From assembly GCF_003719195.1 (NCBI RefSeq), contig NZ_CP024996.1, forward strand, positions 62,001 through 126,000: a stretch of DNA of 64,000 bases. Reading direction: 5' to 3'. The first letter of the stretch is position 1, and every line of letters begins with the position of its first letter. Positions 1 through 9,851 of the stretch are shown here, in pieces. The position numbers and the translations under genes were made by a program. Under the pieces are notes generated by a model. It saw nothing but the letters and a program-made list of their open reading frames with translations. It ran no database searches and was not told the origin of the DNA. This stretch comes from Herbaspirillum rubrisubalbicans. Its GTDB lineage: Bacteria > Pseudomonadota > Gammaproteobacteria > Burkholderiales > Burkholderiaceae_D.

Positions 1-2
1 CC

Positions 3-1625
3 GCCAGCGCCATGAATGTTCATACCTACGAGGTGATGGGCACGGCTGACAATATGCTGGTCAATATGGTCAACATCGAGACTGGCATTCGTGGTTACGT
101 GGCCTCGGGCAACGAGGCTTTCCTCGCTCCCTATCTGGAGGGGCGCAAAGAATTCAGGAAGGCCTTCGACGAAGCCAAGAAGCTGACCTCTGACAATCCG
201 GCCCAGCAAAAACGCCTGGCCGCAATGCTGGAGCTGACCAACAAGATCGAAGAAGTCGACCAGACCTTGATCAAACTGCGCAAAGAGGCCAACGCCAGTG
301 CTTCCACGCAAGCCCTGCAAGCGTATTTCGGTGCGGCTCACGACAAGGTCCACATGGACCGCTTCCGTGCGCTGCAGGCTGAATTCAATCAGGCCGAAGA
401 GTCCCTGCTCAAGGTGCGTGGCGAACAGGTCCGTGCATTGAGCAGTTCGACCCTGTCGGTGCTCATCGGTGCCGGTGCCTTGACCGTCTTGTTGGCCATC
501 GTCGCCGGCTTTGCAATCACGCGCAGTATCGTCAATGCCCTGGGGGGAGAGCCTGCGGCCGCCGCCCAGGTGGCCCAGCATATTGCCGCCGGTGACCTGA
601 CCGTGCCAGTGCCCTTGAAAAACAACGACCGCGATAGCTTGATGGCGTCGCTGTCGACCATGCGTGAACAGCTCACGACCATCGTGCGCGGCATCCAATC
701 CTCGGGTGAATCCATTTCCGTGGCCGCTGGCGAAATCGCCACCGGCAACACGGACTTGTCCCAACGCACCGAGCAGCAGGCAGCATCGCTGGAAGAAACG
801 GCGTCGAGCATGGAAGAGCTGACCTCCACGGTGCGCCAGAATTCGGACAATGCCAGGCAGGGCAATGTCCTGGCGGAAAACGCCTCCACGCTTGCGGTCA
901 AGGGCGGTGAGGTGGTTGGGCGTGTGATCGATACCATGAATGAAATTTCCGACAGCTCCAACAGGGTGTCCGACATCATCACCGTCATCGAAGGCATCGC
1001 CTTCCAGACCAATATCCTGGCGCTCAACGCCGCCGTGGAAGCGGCCCGGGCCGGTGAGCAAGGGCGCGGCTTTGCGGTGGTTGCCAGCGAGGTGCGCTCG
1101 CTGGCCCAGCGCAGCGCTGCTGCCGCCAAGGATGTGAAGGATCTCATCAACCTGTCGGGCGAGCGCGTGCAACGCGGTACCCACCTGGTCAGCGAAGCTG
1201 GCCAGACCATCAATGAAGTGGTGCAGGCGGTCCGCAACGTGACCGATATCATGACCGAGATTTCCGCTGCGTCGTTGGAACAGACCACCGGTATCGAGCA
1301 GGTGAACCAGGCGTTGGGTCAAATGGACCAGGTCACCCAGCAAAATGCGGCCTTGGTGGAGCAAGCTGCGGCGGCGGCCCAGGCGATGTCCGAACAGGCC
1401 ACCGAATTGCGTAGTGCGGTGGGCATCTTCAAGACAGCGGGCGGCATCGCCCACTCGGTTCCGGTGGCCCGCGCGGCCGCAGTGGTGAAGACGGCGCCCA
1501 AGCCGGCGCCTGCCGCGGCCCGCTCACTACCTCCCAAGGTACAGCCCAGTGTCAACAAACCTGCGCCCGCACCCTCATCCTCATTCAAAAAGGAAGAGGC
1601 TGATGGAGATTGGGAAACCTTCTGA
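3..1625 (+). CDS. Methyl-accepting chemotaxis protein, 5' end cut off by the window
   Basis: Transmembrane chemoreceptor that signals to CheA/CheW. The frame is open to the left edge and the usual first membrane helix is missing, so the gene starts outside the window; the first internal ATG is at 12. From that ATG, residues about 1-140 look like a helical periplasmic sensor of the CHASE3 type, a membrane helix follows at about 143-165, then HAMP and the long coiled-coil signalling domain. The highly conserved hairpin tip is visible at about residues 325-365 ([20 protein letters not shown]). After an Ala/Pro-rich linker the protein ends in DWETF, resembling the NWETF tether that recruits CheR and CheB in some receptors. 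The ligand cannot be read from sequence. Confidence 0.93.
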   Translation, partial: ASAMNVHTYEVMGTADNMLVNMVNIETGIRGYVASGNEAFLAPYLEGRKEFRKAFDEAKKLTSDNPAQQKRLAAMLELTNKIEEVDQTLIKLRKEANASASTQALQAYFGAAHDKVHMDRFRALQAEFNQAEESLLKVRGEQVRALSSSTLSVLIGAGALTVLLAIVAGFAITRSIVNALGGEPAAAAQVAQHIAAGDLTVPVPLKNNDRDSLMASLSTMREQLTTIVRGIQSSGESISVAAGEIATGNTDLSQRTEQQAASLEETASSMEELTSTVRQNSDNARQGNVLAENASTLAVKGGEVVGRVIDTMNEISDSSNRVSDIITVIEGIAFQTNILALNAAVEAARAGEQGRGFAVVASEVRSLAQRSAAAAKDVKDLINLSGERVQRGTHLVSEAGQTINEVVQAVRNVTDIMTEISAASLEQTTGIEQVNQALGQMDQVTQQNAALVEQAAAAAQAMSEQATELRSAVGIFKTAGGIAHSVPVARAAAVVKTAPKPAPAAARSLPPKVQPSVNKPAPAPSSSFKKEEADGDWETF

Positions 1626-1661
1626 AGGTGGCCGTGCGTGCCGAATGCAACAATGCCTGCA

Positions 1662-4271
1662 TCAATTATTTGACGCTGGTACCTGCGCGAGCGCATCGCT
1701 GCGAGGCTTTCCTGTCACGGCCCTTTCGTAGGGCAAGCGGGTCCGTATGGATAGATTGTGCTCATCCGGTCCGAGCAGATCCGTCATCGTCTTGCTTACC
1801 CGTGCAGGAAGTGCCTTGAGCGTCTCAGCATAGCGGCTCGCGGCCGCAGCATCCGGTGCGTGTTCTTCGCCACGCAGATAGGAAATCGGCGGACGCGCCA
1901 CCGACACGCCTGCGGAAACCGCCCAATCCACGGCTGCTCCAGCGCCGGTACGTGCGTACTTACCAGCCGTAGAGAGTAGCTCTCCGGTGCGCGAGCTCAG
2001 ACGGCGTAGTGCGTTAGGCATGGTCGCACCGACGCGTGTGGGTAGCTCGGCCAATGCCCGCAGCCCTACCCGTCCTCCATTTTTGAGGTAGCTGCCGCCC
2101 TCATATACCGGATGGATCATGGCGCCGCCCAACATCGCAACTGTCTGTTGCTGCCACTGACGCAAGCCTTCCTCGGAGATCAGCCGGTTATCCAGCAGGA
2201 ACTGCACGGCAATGCGCCTGCTCTGGATCGAGCCAACTGCCTCATGCGAACAGGACTGCATCACCGCGGCAAGACGACTACGCAGTTCCTGTTCATTGGC
2301 GCGATTGGAGATGACCCCCGTGATGGTCATCCAGAGCAACTCGCCAGGACCGAAGAACAGCGTATCCAAGGCAAACGAAATCGCCTGATTCATCCCAGGA
2401 ATGAGCGAAATGCTGCCTTGCACGACGCCCGAGATAAACTCCATCGGCACCGACAGCCGCACCGCTAGTGCATCAGGCTCATTGTTGAGCTGTTCTTGGG
2501 TCATATCCCAGACAGCTCGCTTGACCTGCTCAATGTCGCTGCGGTCGAATGATTGGGTGGCATCGAAGGGATTGTACTGTGGCCAGGCCAGTTGTCCCTG
2601 CTCAAGCGCCTGCAAGACCGCTGCCTCAGTCTCGGCCGCCACTTCACCCATTTTCAGGAAAAATCCGGCACTGCACGCCAGGCTGGAGAGCGGCGAAGTC
2701 ACCGCAACCTTGAATCCGGACTTGAAGGCGCTGGCGGTGCGACCGGGCTTCCAGATCTCGATGGCCTTATCAGGCCAGGAGAATACTCCGGACATGATGC
2801 CTGCCGGTACCGCGAACGAAGCGGAAGAGGCCATCTGCCCCATCATCGCCGCCGCTTTGGCGGCCACTGAACTTAGTCCTGATCGCAAACTGGCCGAGGT
2901 CAGTTCTGACAGCCCTTGCCCTATCCTCTGTTGTGACGCCACCAACGCACCGGCCAGCGACGCTGCCTCGGTATCGGCAATTGCCGCAGCGCCACTGTCC
3001 TTACTACCCTGAGGATGAACATCGCCACCCGAGGGGCCTTCAAGTGTTTTCTGGGACGTCTCCTGCTTTGCCTCATCGTCACCCAGGACGCAGTCGAGGA
3101 TGGCGTTGTCAAAGATTTCCCAACTACCCAGTTGCCAGCTGGGATCAAATGTCATCAGGAATTTCTGCCAGGGCGTCGCCACCGACAGGAGCTCTTCAGA
3201 TACATCCGAAAACAGCTTCTCCGCCGTGCTCTGGCGACTCAACCCAGTTTCGCGGCGCATTTCGGCCGGGATCATGCTGTGGTTGATGTAGTTGTTGAGC
3301 ATCATCATGCCCAGCGAATACACGGCACCACCTATCATACTGCCGCCCAGCGCGCGCCAGCTGTGCTCGATCCGCCCAGCCTGATAACGTGCGTGGATAA
3401 GAGCTTGGCTGGCGCGAAAGTCTGCATGTGCAGGCTTGGCCAGTTCGCAACAGATCGCCTGGCTGAACGACTCGATGGAGGCACCATCGGGAGCGATATG
3501 CACCGAGACCTCCGGCATCACGCTGCATAGCCGGGCGTAATCGTCATGGCCGGTTTTTTCGTCCCAGAGCGCAGCTTGCTGGCGCATCCCGGCCAAGGCG
3601 GCACTGATGACGCTGATGCCCTTGAGTTCGATCTCCACAAAGTCATCTGCGGCTCCGGTGCAAGGCGCATGTTCGGTCGCGGCCGCCAGCACCTCCTCGC
3701 GACGGCGCGCGGCATGGTCGCCGTCCTTCCATAGCAGCGCCTGCTTGACCGCGAAGCGCGACTGCAGGTGACGATACTGTGCGTCCATCGATGCACCCAT
3801 GCAATAACGCAACTCCAGTGCTTGCCCTGGCGGAAGTTCCTGGGCCAGATGCTTGATCTGTTCCAGAAACGCGGGAGCGAGGTTCAGCTCGTCGAGCAGG
3901 CTGGTCAGGGCACGAGCATCGTCTGCGGCGCCGGTGCTGGCCGCCGACAGGCGGCCACTGGCAACATCAATCATCAGCAGACACCGCAGCACAGGCCAGT
4001 CCAGAGGGCTGGCCTGAACGTCGATATCGTGATGATCCTGAGTGCTCTCTACATCGGCTTGCACAGATGTGATTTCCGAATGGGTTGCGCGCTGCTGCGC
4101 GCGGATTCGCTGTTCGTGGCGAATGTCCAGCATGGCGGGTCGACATGGCAGTTCAGGCTGCGTCGTCATCTCGGAAGAAGCAGTGCCAGGCTCTGGTGCA
4201 CTGGGAGCATCGAGCATGGGTTCCTGCAAGAAGCGGATGTCGACGGCCGAATGAAGAGGTAGGTTTTTCAT
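1662..4271 (-). CDS. Orphan 869-aa protein, possible secreted or translocated protein
   Basis: I do not recognise this family. The first roughly 60 residues are rich in Ser, Pro, Thr and Glu and have no classical signal peptide. Moderately hydrophobic stretches occur near residues 310-330, 485-500 and 610-655 (for example SISLIPGMNQAISFALDTLF), without the spacing of a typical transporter. The last 150 residues are basic and Ala/Arg rich. It converges on the chemoreceptor gene and is divergent from the split flavoprotein gene, with 708 bases between them. No good ribosome binding site precedes the ATG at 4271. The polar, Ser/Pro-rich N-terminus and isolated setting would fit a type III effector, but that is inference; I found no hrp-box or PIP-box promoter. 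Confidence 0.6.
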   Translation of the reverse strand: MKNLPLHSAVDIRFLQEPMLDAPSAPEPGTASSEMTTQPELPCRPAMLDIRHEQRIRAQQRATHSEITSVQADVESTQDHHDIDVQASPLDWPVLRCLLMIDVASGRLSAASTGAADDARALTSLLDELNLAPAFLEQIKHLAQELPPGQALELRYCMGASMDAQYRHLQSRFAVKQALLWKDGDHAARRREEVLAAATEHAPCTGAADDFVEIELKGISVISAALAGMRQQAALWDEKTGHDDYARLCSVMPEVSVHIAPDGASIESFSQAICCELAKPAHADFRASQALIHARYQAGRIEHSWRALGGSMIGGAVYSLGMMMLNNYINHSMIPAEMRRETGLSRQSTAEKLFSDVSEELLSVATPWQKFLMTFDPSWQLGSWEIFDNAILDCVLGDDEAKQETSQKTLEGPSGGDVHPQGSKDSGAAAIADTEAASLAGALVASQQRIGQGLSELTSASLRSGLSSVAAKAAAMMGQMASSASFAVPAGIMSGVFSWPDKAIEIWKPGRTASAFKSGFKVAVTSPLSSLACSAGFFLKMGEVAAETEAAVLQALEQGQLAWPQYNPFDATQSFDRSDIEQVKRAVWDMTQEQLNNEPDALAVRLSVPMEFISGVVQGSISLIPGMNQAISFALDTLFFGPGELLWMTITGVISNRANEQELRSRLAAVMQSCSHEAVGSIQSRRIAVQFLLDNRLISEEGLRQWQQQTVAMLGGAMIHPVYEGGSYLKNGGRVGLRALAELPTRVGATMPNALRRLSSRTGELLSTAGKYARTGAGAAVDWAVSAGVSVARPPISYLRGEEHAPDAAAASRYAETLKALPARVSKTMTDLLGPDEHNLSIRTRLPYERAVTGKPRSDALAQVPASNN

Positions 4272-4979
4272 GAAATGATCTAATAGGTTTTTTGTTTCGG
4301 AATACTCCGCCCGTTCAAGCGGATCACGACATACCGATCATGGTCCAAGGCTGTTGTCATTACTCCGTTGGAGCAAATTTCTTCACTGCGACCGGGGAAA
4401 TGAAACGCTTCTATGATCAAGGTATGCAATAAGGCCGCGCCCCTCATGGGATTGAACAGGTGTTCATTGTTCTCTTTCGATTGGAGGCAGGCGGCAGCGA
4501 GGTAGGGAGATGAAGGGATCCTCCCACTACCGCCGACGCCGCGAGGCTTGCAGGAGTTTGCAGATGAAATCGGCGTCTGCCTGTGCATGGGTATGTCGAC
4601 CACCGAAGGTTGACGGTTCCACCGAACGGTGAACCGGTATGTCCGCGCATCGCGCACCATGAGGTATGCCGTGCGCAGCGTAAGCGTCACTCGATATGTG
4701 CATCCTGCTAGTCCGTCTGCCGGATTGACGTTGCTTTTCCTCAGAGAAAGCAGCACATTTTTGAGGAAAACTTCCGAAGAGCTTTTCCGCAAAAATGTGC
4801 CGGACACAGACGCTGTGCAAGTCCCTTACAGACTGCTGAAACTATCGCCTGGCTGTGGGCACATACCATTTGCAGCGACATGCTGCATCTCACAACAGAT
4901 CTCTACAAACAGAAAGTCGTTGGCGGCGATCTGCCTATGGCGACCCGTTCTGTTTCAGTCAACTAAAAATGGAACCAAT
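4272..4979. other. Intergenic region with a long palindrome
   Basis: 708 bases between two divergent genes. Short open frames exist on both strands but show no recognisable protein features. The notable content is the near-perfect inverted repeat at 4753-4800. I looked for hrp-box (GGAACC...CCAC) and PIP-box (TTCG...TTCG) promoter patterns and saw none that fit. Confidence 0.5.
4753..4800. repeat. 18-bp inverted repeat with one mismatch
   Basis: Left arm GCACATTTTTGAGGAAAA (4753-4770) and right arm TTTTCCGCAAAAATGTGC (4783-4800) are complementary except at one position, with a 12-base spacer. The spacer begins with its own small palindrome, CTTCCGAAG. It lies about 180 bases upstream of the flavoprotein gene and could be an operator, a cruciform or a terminator; there is no clean T-run on either side. 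Confidence 0.75.
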
Positions 4980-6738
4980 ATGATGAATGTCACATCCCCC
5001 CCGCATCCAGCGGAAGACTATGAATTTCCTTCGCAATTACCTACCCAGGCTCAACCGGAAGTAGCAACTCCTGAACCAAGTGAGGCCAGCACATGCAACA
5101 CCATGCAGCAGGTGAACAAGAACCAGGGAAAGGGCGCAGTTCTTCGTCAACTGGCGGGTGCTTTGCCTACTATTCATGGTGCGTCGGACTATGCAGTGAA
5201 CACTACCGCAAATGATGTGTCTGCCATCAAGGCACTGATGTCTGAACTAGCGGAGAAAAAAGAGCGCAATCCAAGCATGAGGGTCGCTCTTGTGTCCGGG
5301 GGAAGTACCGCGGGATTCGCTGCAGCACTGACGCTGAAGAACAGCGGATTTCATGTGATCGTGGCTGAAAAGAGAACCGCATACACGCGCCAAAATACCT
5401 TCGTACTCAAAGAAGAAGCGCTGTTTACGCTGGCCAAATTGGCGCCAGAAGGAGACTTGCTTCGACATCTGATCGAACACAAGTTAATCGATATCAATCG
5501 GAATAATATCGGCTCGGAAGAAGGTATTTTCGCCACGAATCAAGGAAGAGTCATCAAGTCGGCTAACTCTGCCTTTAGATTTGTGAAGTGGCTGACCAAT
5601 AATGATGGCATCCATACTTCGGCGCAGATACCGGTTCGCCTCGGCAAGAATCGGGAAAAAACCGACTATCTGGATTTGCAGACGTCTACGAAGACGCGGC
5701 AAACTGAGCCTATGGCCTATATGAATCTCGAATGGCCGCAAGGGGAGCCTGTTGCAGCGGTTGATGCCAGGGATTGGCAATATCCGAATCTGTCGACGAT
5801 CAGTGCGCACAACGTAGCACTATGCCAGATCAGGAATCTGGAAAAAGGGTTGAACCAGTATTGCCTGACCCAGGAGAATATCGATGTCATTTCCGCCGAA
5901 GTCTCCTTGCTAACTTCAATGGGACCAAGCACTGACTACGCTGCGAGACTGACGGTGGGCGACAACGATGAAAAAGAAGATATCGATCCAGCCATTAAAT
6001 TCGATCTCATTGTCGTGGCCGAGGGTGCAAACAGTAAGAATGCGTCGCTGGTGAGTGAACAAACCATTAGCCCTACCGTAGAGAGCTGGTACCAGGCCAA
6101 TTACACTGGCCCCGAAAATACTGCGCCAGGACTGTTTGGCGTGATGTTTGATAAAGAAAAAAAAACAACTGACCGCGATTCATCATCTTCATCGGCAAGA
6201 GGGGGCGCTCGTCAACATGTCCTTAGGCATTGAGCCTGACAAGCCATTCGATGCTGCCGCCATCAGCAACGCCATGAGTGCAGCACAGCTTATGTGTGAG
6301 GTTGGTGGCTCAGACACGAGGATTTCGGATGAAACGATCGAATTCTCATCTCAGAGAATTGATGTAAAAATGAAGCGCGCCGACAACACCATGCGGTCGA
6401 ATGTCGTGCTTGTCGGAGACTCGGCTGGGTCAGGCTCTCCTGTGGGCGCGTTAGGGGGATCATTGGCGCTGGCGGCCTATCCGCAGATTCTTGAGAATCT
6501 GGTAAATCATTTAAATACTTCTGCCACGAGGGAAGCCTCTGAGCAAGCCTATCGGGAACAATCGGCGCGGGCGATCAATATCAGACATGGATTGCCCAGC
6601 GATACGATGACCAAGCTTGGCTACTACAGCGAAGAAGTTAACCGGCAGCGCATTCAAAATGATGCTTTAGCCTTGTTCCCGGATGTTCAAGATGCTCAAA
6701 AGAAGTTGCGCCAACCATCCTCCTTGAACGACGCTTGA
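4980..6738 (+). pseudogene. FAD-dependent monooxygenase-like protein split by a frameshift at A9
   Basis: Two open frames together make a flavoprotein of about 585 residues. The first (from ATG 4980; ATG 4983 also possible) has a roughly 100-residue polar Pro/Ser/Thr/Gln-rich N-terminus, then a Rossmann-like beta-alpha-beta unit with GGSTAG (a deviation from GxGxxG) and an acidic strand end (VIVAEKR), running out of frame to a stop at 6233. The second, in the next frame, carries VVLVGDSAGSGSPVGALGG, the second FAD-binding GD motif of class A monooxygenases. The switch point is the nine-A run at 6157-6165; eight A would give one continuous frame (DKEKKQLTAIHH). Base composition is lower than in neighbours: the 60 bases from 5461 hold 24 G or C. 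Substrate unknown. Sequencing error, true decay and transcriptional slippage are all possible. Confidence 0.65.
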
Positions 6739-6877
6739 TAGTCTCGCGTCAACGGACGCCTCTCCAGATACGTGCTGGAACACGCGACGCAAGCGGCGTG
6801 TCAATTCGAAGACGAATCCGCATACGCATACCCAGCCGCGTAGATTGTGCCGAGAAGCAGGTGGACGAGGAACAGAT

Positions 6878-6950
6878 TTGCCCCTTATCTAGAACTCATT
6901 TCACGCCTATTGGTGAAATGAGTTCTAAGAAGGTATAAATAAAGGGGCAA
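6878..6950. repeat. 73-base nested palindrome between convergent genes
   Basis: Inner arms TAGAACTCATTTCAC (6890-6904) and GTGAAATGAGTTCTA (6913-6927) are perfectly complementary around an 8-base loop. Outer arms TTGCCCCTTAT (6878-6888) and ATAAAGGGGCAA (6939-6950) are complementary apart from one extra base. The flavoprotein gene ends at 6738 on the plus strand and the CoA-transferase ends at 7000 on the minus strand, so it could terminate both. Its symmetrical ends also resemble a small palindromic mobile repeat. Confidence 0.8.
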
Positions 6951-6999
6951 TAGCTTGATGCTTGATGCAGGCATTTTCCCTGGCACATCATCGGCAGCT

Positions 7000-8502
7000 T
7001 CAGCCCTTGTGCTGATCCAGGCGCATGGTGCGATGCTGTGCGTAATGTTGGTGCCACGAGAATGCCTCGCCCAGCAGATGCGGCGTATGACCGCCCGCCT
7101 GGCAGGCACGTTCGAAGTAGTCACGCAGTTGCGGTCGGTAGTCCGGGTGGCAGCACTGTTCGATCACCTTCAGCGCCCGCTCGCGCGGCGCCAGTCCGCG
7201 CAGGTCGGCCAGCCCCCACTCGGTGACCAGCACATCGACATCATGCTCGCTGTGGTCCACGTGCGACACCATCGGCACCACGCTGGAAATGGCGCCGTCC
7301 TTGGCCACCGACTTGGAGACGAAGATCGAGATCTGCCCATTGCGCGCGAAGTCGCCCGAGCCGCCGATGCCGTTCATCATGTGGGTGCCGCCCACGTGGG
7401 TGGAATTGACGTTGCCGTAGAGGTCGAACTCCAGCGCCGTGTTCAAGCCGATGATGCCCAACCGGCGCACCACTTCCGGGTGATTGCTGATCTCCTGCGG
7501 GCGCAGTACCAGCTTGTCGCGATAGCGATCGAGGTTGGCCAGGAAGTGCTCGTACTTGGCTTGCGACAGCGTGATCGACGAGGCCGAGGCAAAGGCCAGC
7601 TGGCCCGAGTCCAGCAGTTCGATGGCGCTGTCCTGCAGCACTTCCGAATACATCACCAGGTTGCGGAAGGGTGAATCCACCAGTCCGTGCAAGACCGCAT
7701 TGGCAATCGTGCCGATGCCGGCCTGCAGCGGTGCCAGCGTATGCGGCAGACGACCAGCTTCCACTTCGCACTCCAGGAAGTGGATCACGTGGCGCGCGAT
7801 GGCGCGGGTCTCGTCGTCCGGCGGCAAGACCGTGGAGGGGCTGTCAGGCGTTTCGGTCAACACGATGGCCACCACCTTGGCCGGATCGAAGGGAATGGTC
7901 GGATGACCGATGCGGTCGCCCGCGGCGGTCAGCGGGATGGGTTTGCGCTCGGGACGGGCCGCCGGCAGGTAGATGTCGTGCAAGCCTTCCAGGGCCATCG
8001 GCATACTGGTATTGAGTTCGATGACGATCTGCTTGGCCTGCTCCACGAAGCTGGCCGAATTGCCCACCGACATGGTGGGCACGATGCCTTCTTCGGTGAT
8101 GGCCGCGGCTTCGATGACGGCGATGTCGATGCGCGAGGGCGTGCCGCTGCGCAATTGCTCGGCGGTTTCCGACAGGTGCTGGTCGATGAACATGACCTGG
8201 CCGGCATTGATCTGCTTGCGCAGGGTGGGGTCGACCTGGAACGGCAGGCGTCGTGCCAGCAGCCCCGCTTCGGCCATCAGGCCGTCGCTGCCATTGCCCA
8301 GCGAGGCGCCGGTGATGACGGTGAAATGCAGTTCTTCCTGCGTAGCACGGTCGGCCAGTGCACGCGGCATGGCCTTGGCATCGCCGGCGCGGGTAAAGCC
8401 GCTCAAGCCGATGGTCATGCCGTTGTGGAAGAAGGTCGCCGCCTGTGCGGCAGACATGACTTTGCCGGCCAATGCGGGCTGGCGGATGCGCTGGCTATCC
8501 AT
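7000..8502 (-). CDS. Acetyl-CoA hydrolase/transferase family protein (succinate or propionate CoA-transferase type)
   Basis: 500 residues, the usual length of the acetyl-CoA hydrolase / acetate- or propionate-succinate CoA-transferase family (Cat1, ScpC, AarC). The family moves CoA between short-chain acyl-CoA and a carboxylic acid through a glutamyl-CoA intermediate. Conserved stretches seen are MTIGLSGFTRAGDAKA near the N-terminus, LQAGIGTIANAVLHGL in the middle and NVNSTHVGGTHMMNGIGGSG in the C-terminal half. ATG 8502 is chosen because AGGAG lies 7 bases upstream; the frame is open further upstream but without such a site. It is divergent from a LysR gene that may control it. The exact substrate pair cannot be told from sequence. 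Confidence 0.9.
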   Translation of the reverse strand: MDSQRIRQPALAGKVMSAAQAATFFHNGMTIGLSGFTRAGDAKAMPRALADRATQEELHFTVITGASLGNGSDGLMAEAGLLARRLPFQVDPTLRKQINAGQVMFIDQHLSETAEQLRSGTPSRIDIAVIEAAAITEEGIVPTMSVGNSASFVEQAKQIVIELNTSMPMALEGLHDIYLPAARPERKPIPLTAAGDRIGHPTIPFDPAKVVAIVLTETPDSPSTVLPPDDETRAIARHVIHFLECEVEAGRLPHTLAPLQAGIGTIANAVLHGLVDSPFRNLVMYSEVLQDSAIELLDSGQLAFASASSITLSQAKYEHFLANLDRYRDKLVLRPQEISNHPEVVRRLGIIGLNTALEFDLYGNVNSTHVGGTHMMNGIGGSGDFARNGQISIFVSKSVAKDGAISSVVPMVSHVDHSEHDVDVLVTEWGLADLRGLAPRERALKVIEQCCHPDYRPQLRDYFERACQAGGHTPHLLGEAFSWHQHYAQHRTMRLDQHKG

Positions 8503-8617
8503 GAGTGTGCTCCTGCTCGGGTTCTTTAGGGTGGGGCGAAGTGCATCCTTGACGGACTTCTTGCATCTTGTTTGAACCAAGTATAGAAGTCGGTCTGTAT
8601 GCGCTGTATGATTTAAA

Positions 8618-8637
8618 TTCCGCCGTTGCAGTCGGAA
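8618..8637. promoter_or_regulatory. Candidate LysR-type operator
   Basis: Interrupted dyad TTCCG-N10-CGGAA in the 185-base divergent region between the CoA-transferase gene and the LysR gene, where LysR proteins usually bind. Position and symmetry are the only evidence. Confidence 0.35.
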
Positions 8638-8687
8638 AATGCATACTTTTCCAAGCCACTCCACTTTTGCCTGAAGCCCCCGCCGCC

Positions 8688-9584
8688 ATGGATATCCGCG
8701 CCCTGCGCTATTTCACCGAAACGGTGCGTCTGAACAGTTTCAGCCGCGCCGCCGACACCTTGCACGTGACCCAGTCCACCGTCAGCAAGATGGTGCGCCA
8801 GCTGGAGGACGAGGTGGACGCGCCCTTGCTGATCCGCGATGGGCGTCGCCTGCAACTGACCGATACCGGTCGCGTGGTGTATGAGCAGGGCCAGCAGATC
8901 CTGGCCTCGATGCAGCGGCTCGACGCCGAGGTGCGCGATACCAAGGCGCTGCGCTGCGGCCGCCTGGAAATCGGCATCCCGCCCATGATCAACATCCTCT
9001 GCACGCCGGTACTGAAGGCCTTCCGCGAGCGTCATCCAGAGATTGCCATCGTGCTCAAGGAAGATACCGGCCCGCAGATCGAGCAGCGGGTCGCCAGCGG
9101 CGAGCTGGAAATCGGCATGACCGTGCTGCCGGCCGACCCCGACCTGGAATTGCAGACCCTGCCGGTGGCGCGCTACCCCATGTGGGCGGTGGCGCAGGCC
9201 GGCAGCTTCCAGAAGAACCGCGCCACCCTGCGCTGCGCCCAGCTCGATGGGATGCCGCTGGTGCTGTTGAACAATGAATTCGGCCTCACCCGCAGCCTGC
9301 GCGGCGTCTTCCGCGAGCAAGAGATTACTCCCCGGATCGTGGCCCAGAGCGCGCAATGGGACTGGCTGGTGGCCATGGCCTTGGCCGGCATGGGCGCGGC
9401 GCTCCTGCCCGAACCCTTCATCCACCGCCTGGCCAGCGACCAGTTGCAGGCGGTGCGGCTGGTGGAACCGGAAGTGCAATGGCAGGTGGCCTATGTCACG
9501 CGCGGCGCTTACCTGTCCCATGCGGCAAGGGCCTGGATGGACATCAGCGCTGAACTGTTTGCCGGTGGCCGAGGGCGCAAGTAA
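8688..9584 (+). CDS. LysR-family transcriptional regulator
   Basis: 298 residues. The N-terminal winged helix-turn-helix is typical (MDIRALRYFTETVRLNSFSR, then AADTLHVTQSTVSKMVRQLE), followed by the periplasmic-binding-protein-like effector domain from about residue 90. ATG 8688 is chosen because it begins the conserved LysR start; a longer frame upstream overlaps the divergent promoter. It likely regulates the adjacent CoA-transferase gene, an inference from position. The effector is unknown. Confidence 0.93.
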   Translation: MDIRALRYFTETVRLNSFSRAADTLHVTQSTVSKMVRQLEDEVDAPLLIRDGRRLQLTDTGRVVYEQGQQILASMQRLDAEVRDTKALRCGRLEIGIPPMINILCTPVLKAFRERHPEIAIVLKEDTGPQIEQRVASGELEIGMTVLPADPDLELQTLPVARYPMWAVAQAGSFQKNRATLRCAQLDGMPLVLLNNEFGLTRSLRGVFREQEITPRIVAQSAQWDWLVAMALAGMGAALLPEPFIHRLASDQLQAVRLVEPEVQWQVAYVTRGAYLSHAARAWMDISAELFAGGRGRK

Positions 9585-9851
9585 TGTGTCAGGGGCGCAC
9601 TGCGCTCCGCTATCTTGCTTCGCTTTTTTTTTCTTGTATTCCATCTGCGAATGCAAAATGGGAATTTAAGTCATGCCGTGCATGACTGCCTCTTCCTATA
9701 CTGATCATGCCGATACCTGCCGCCCCTCCTCACCCGTGAAGGCGGAACCGGAATGACGTCATCGCGCTCGTGAGTGTGCGGGTGTCGGCCATCCTCCATG
9801 GTCCCTCCAGGCCCCTGCCCTGCTCCGCCAGCCGTCTATCCAAGCACGATC

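Noticed and set aside
4280..4807. 175-codon minus-strand open frame in the 4.3-4.9 kb gap
   Set aside because: No ribosome binding site, no recognisable protein features, and it runs through the palindrome at 4753-4800.
4629..4979. Upstream extension of the flavoprotein frame from ATG 4629
   Set aside because: It translates through the palindrome, has no protein-like pattern, and ATG 4980 is a more plausible start.
4272..4979. Possible hrp-box or PIP-box promoter for type III effectors
   Set aside because: Only partial matches with wrong spacing were found on either strand.
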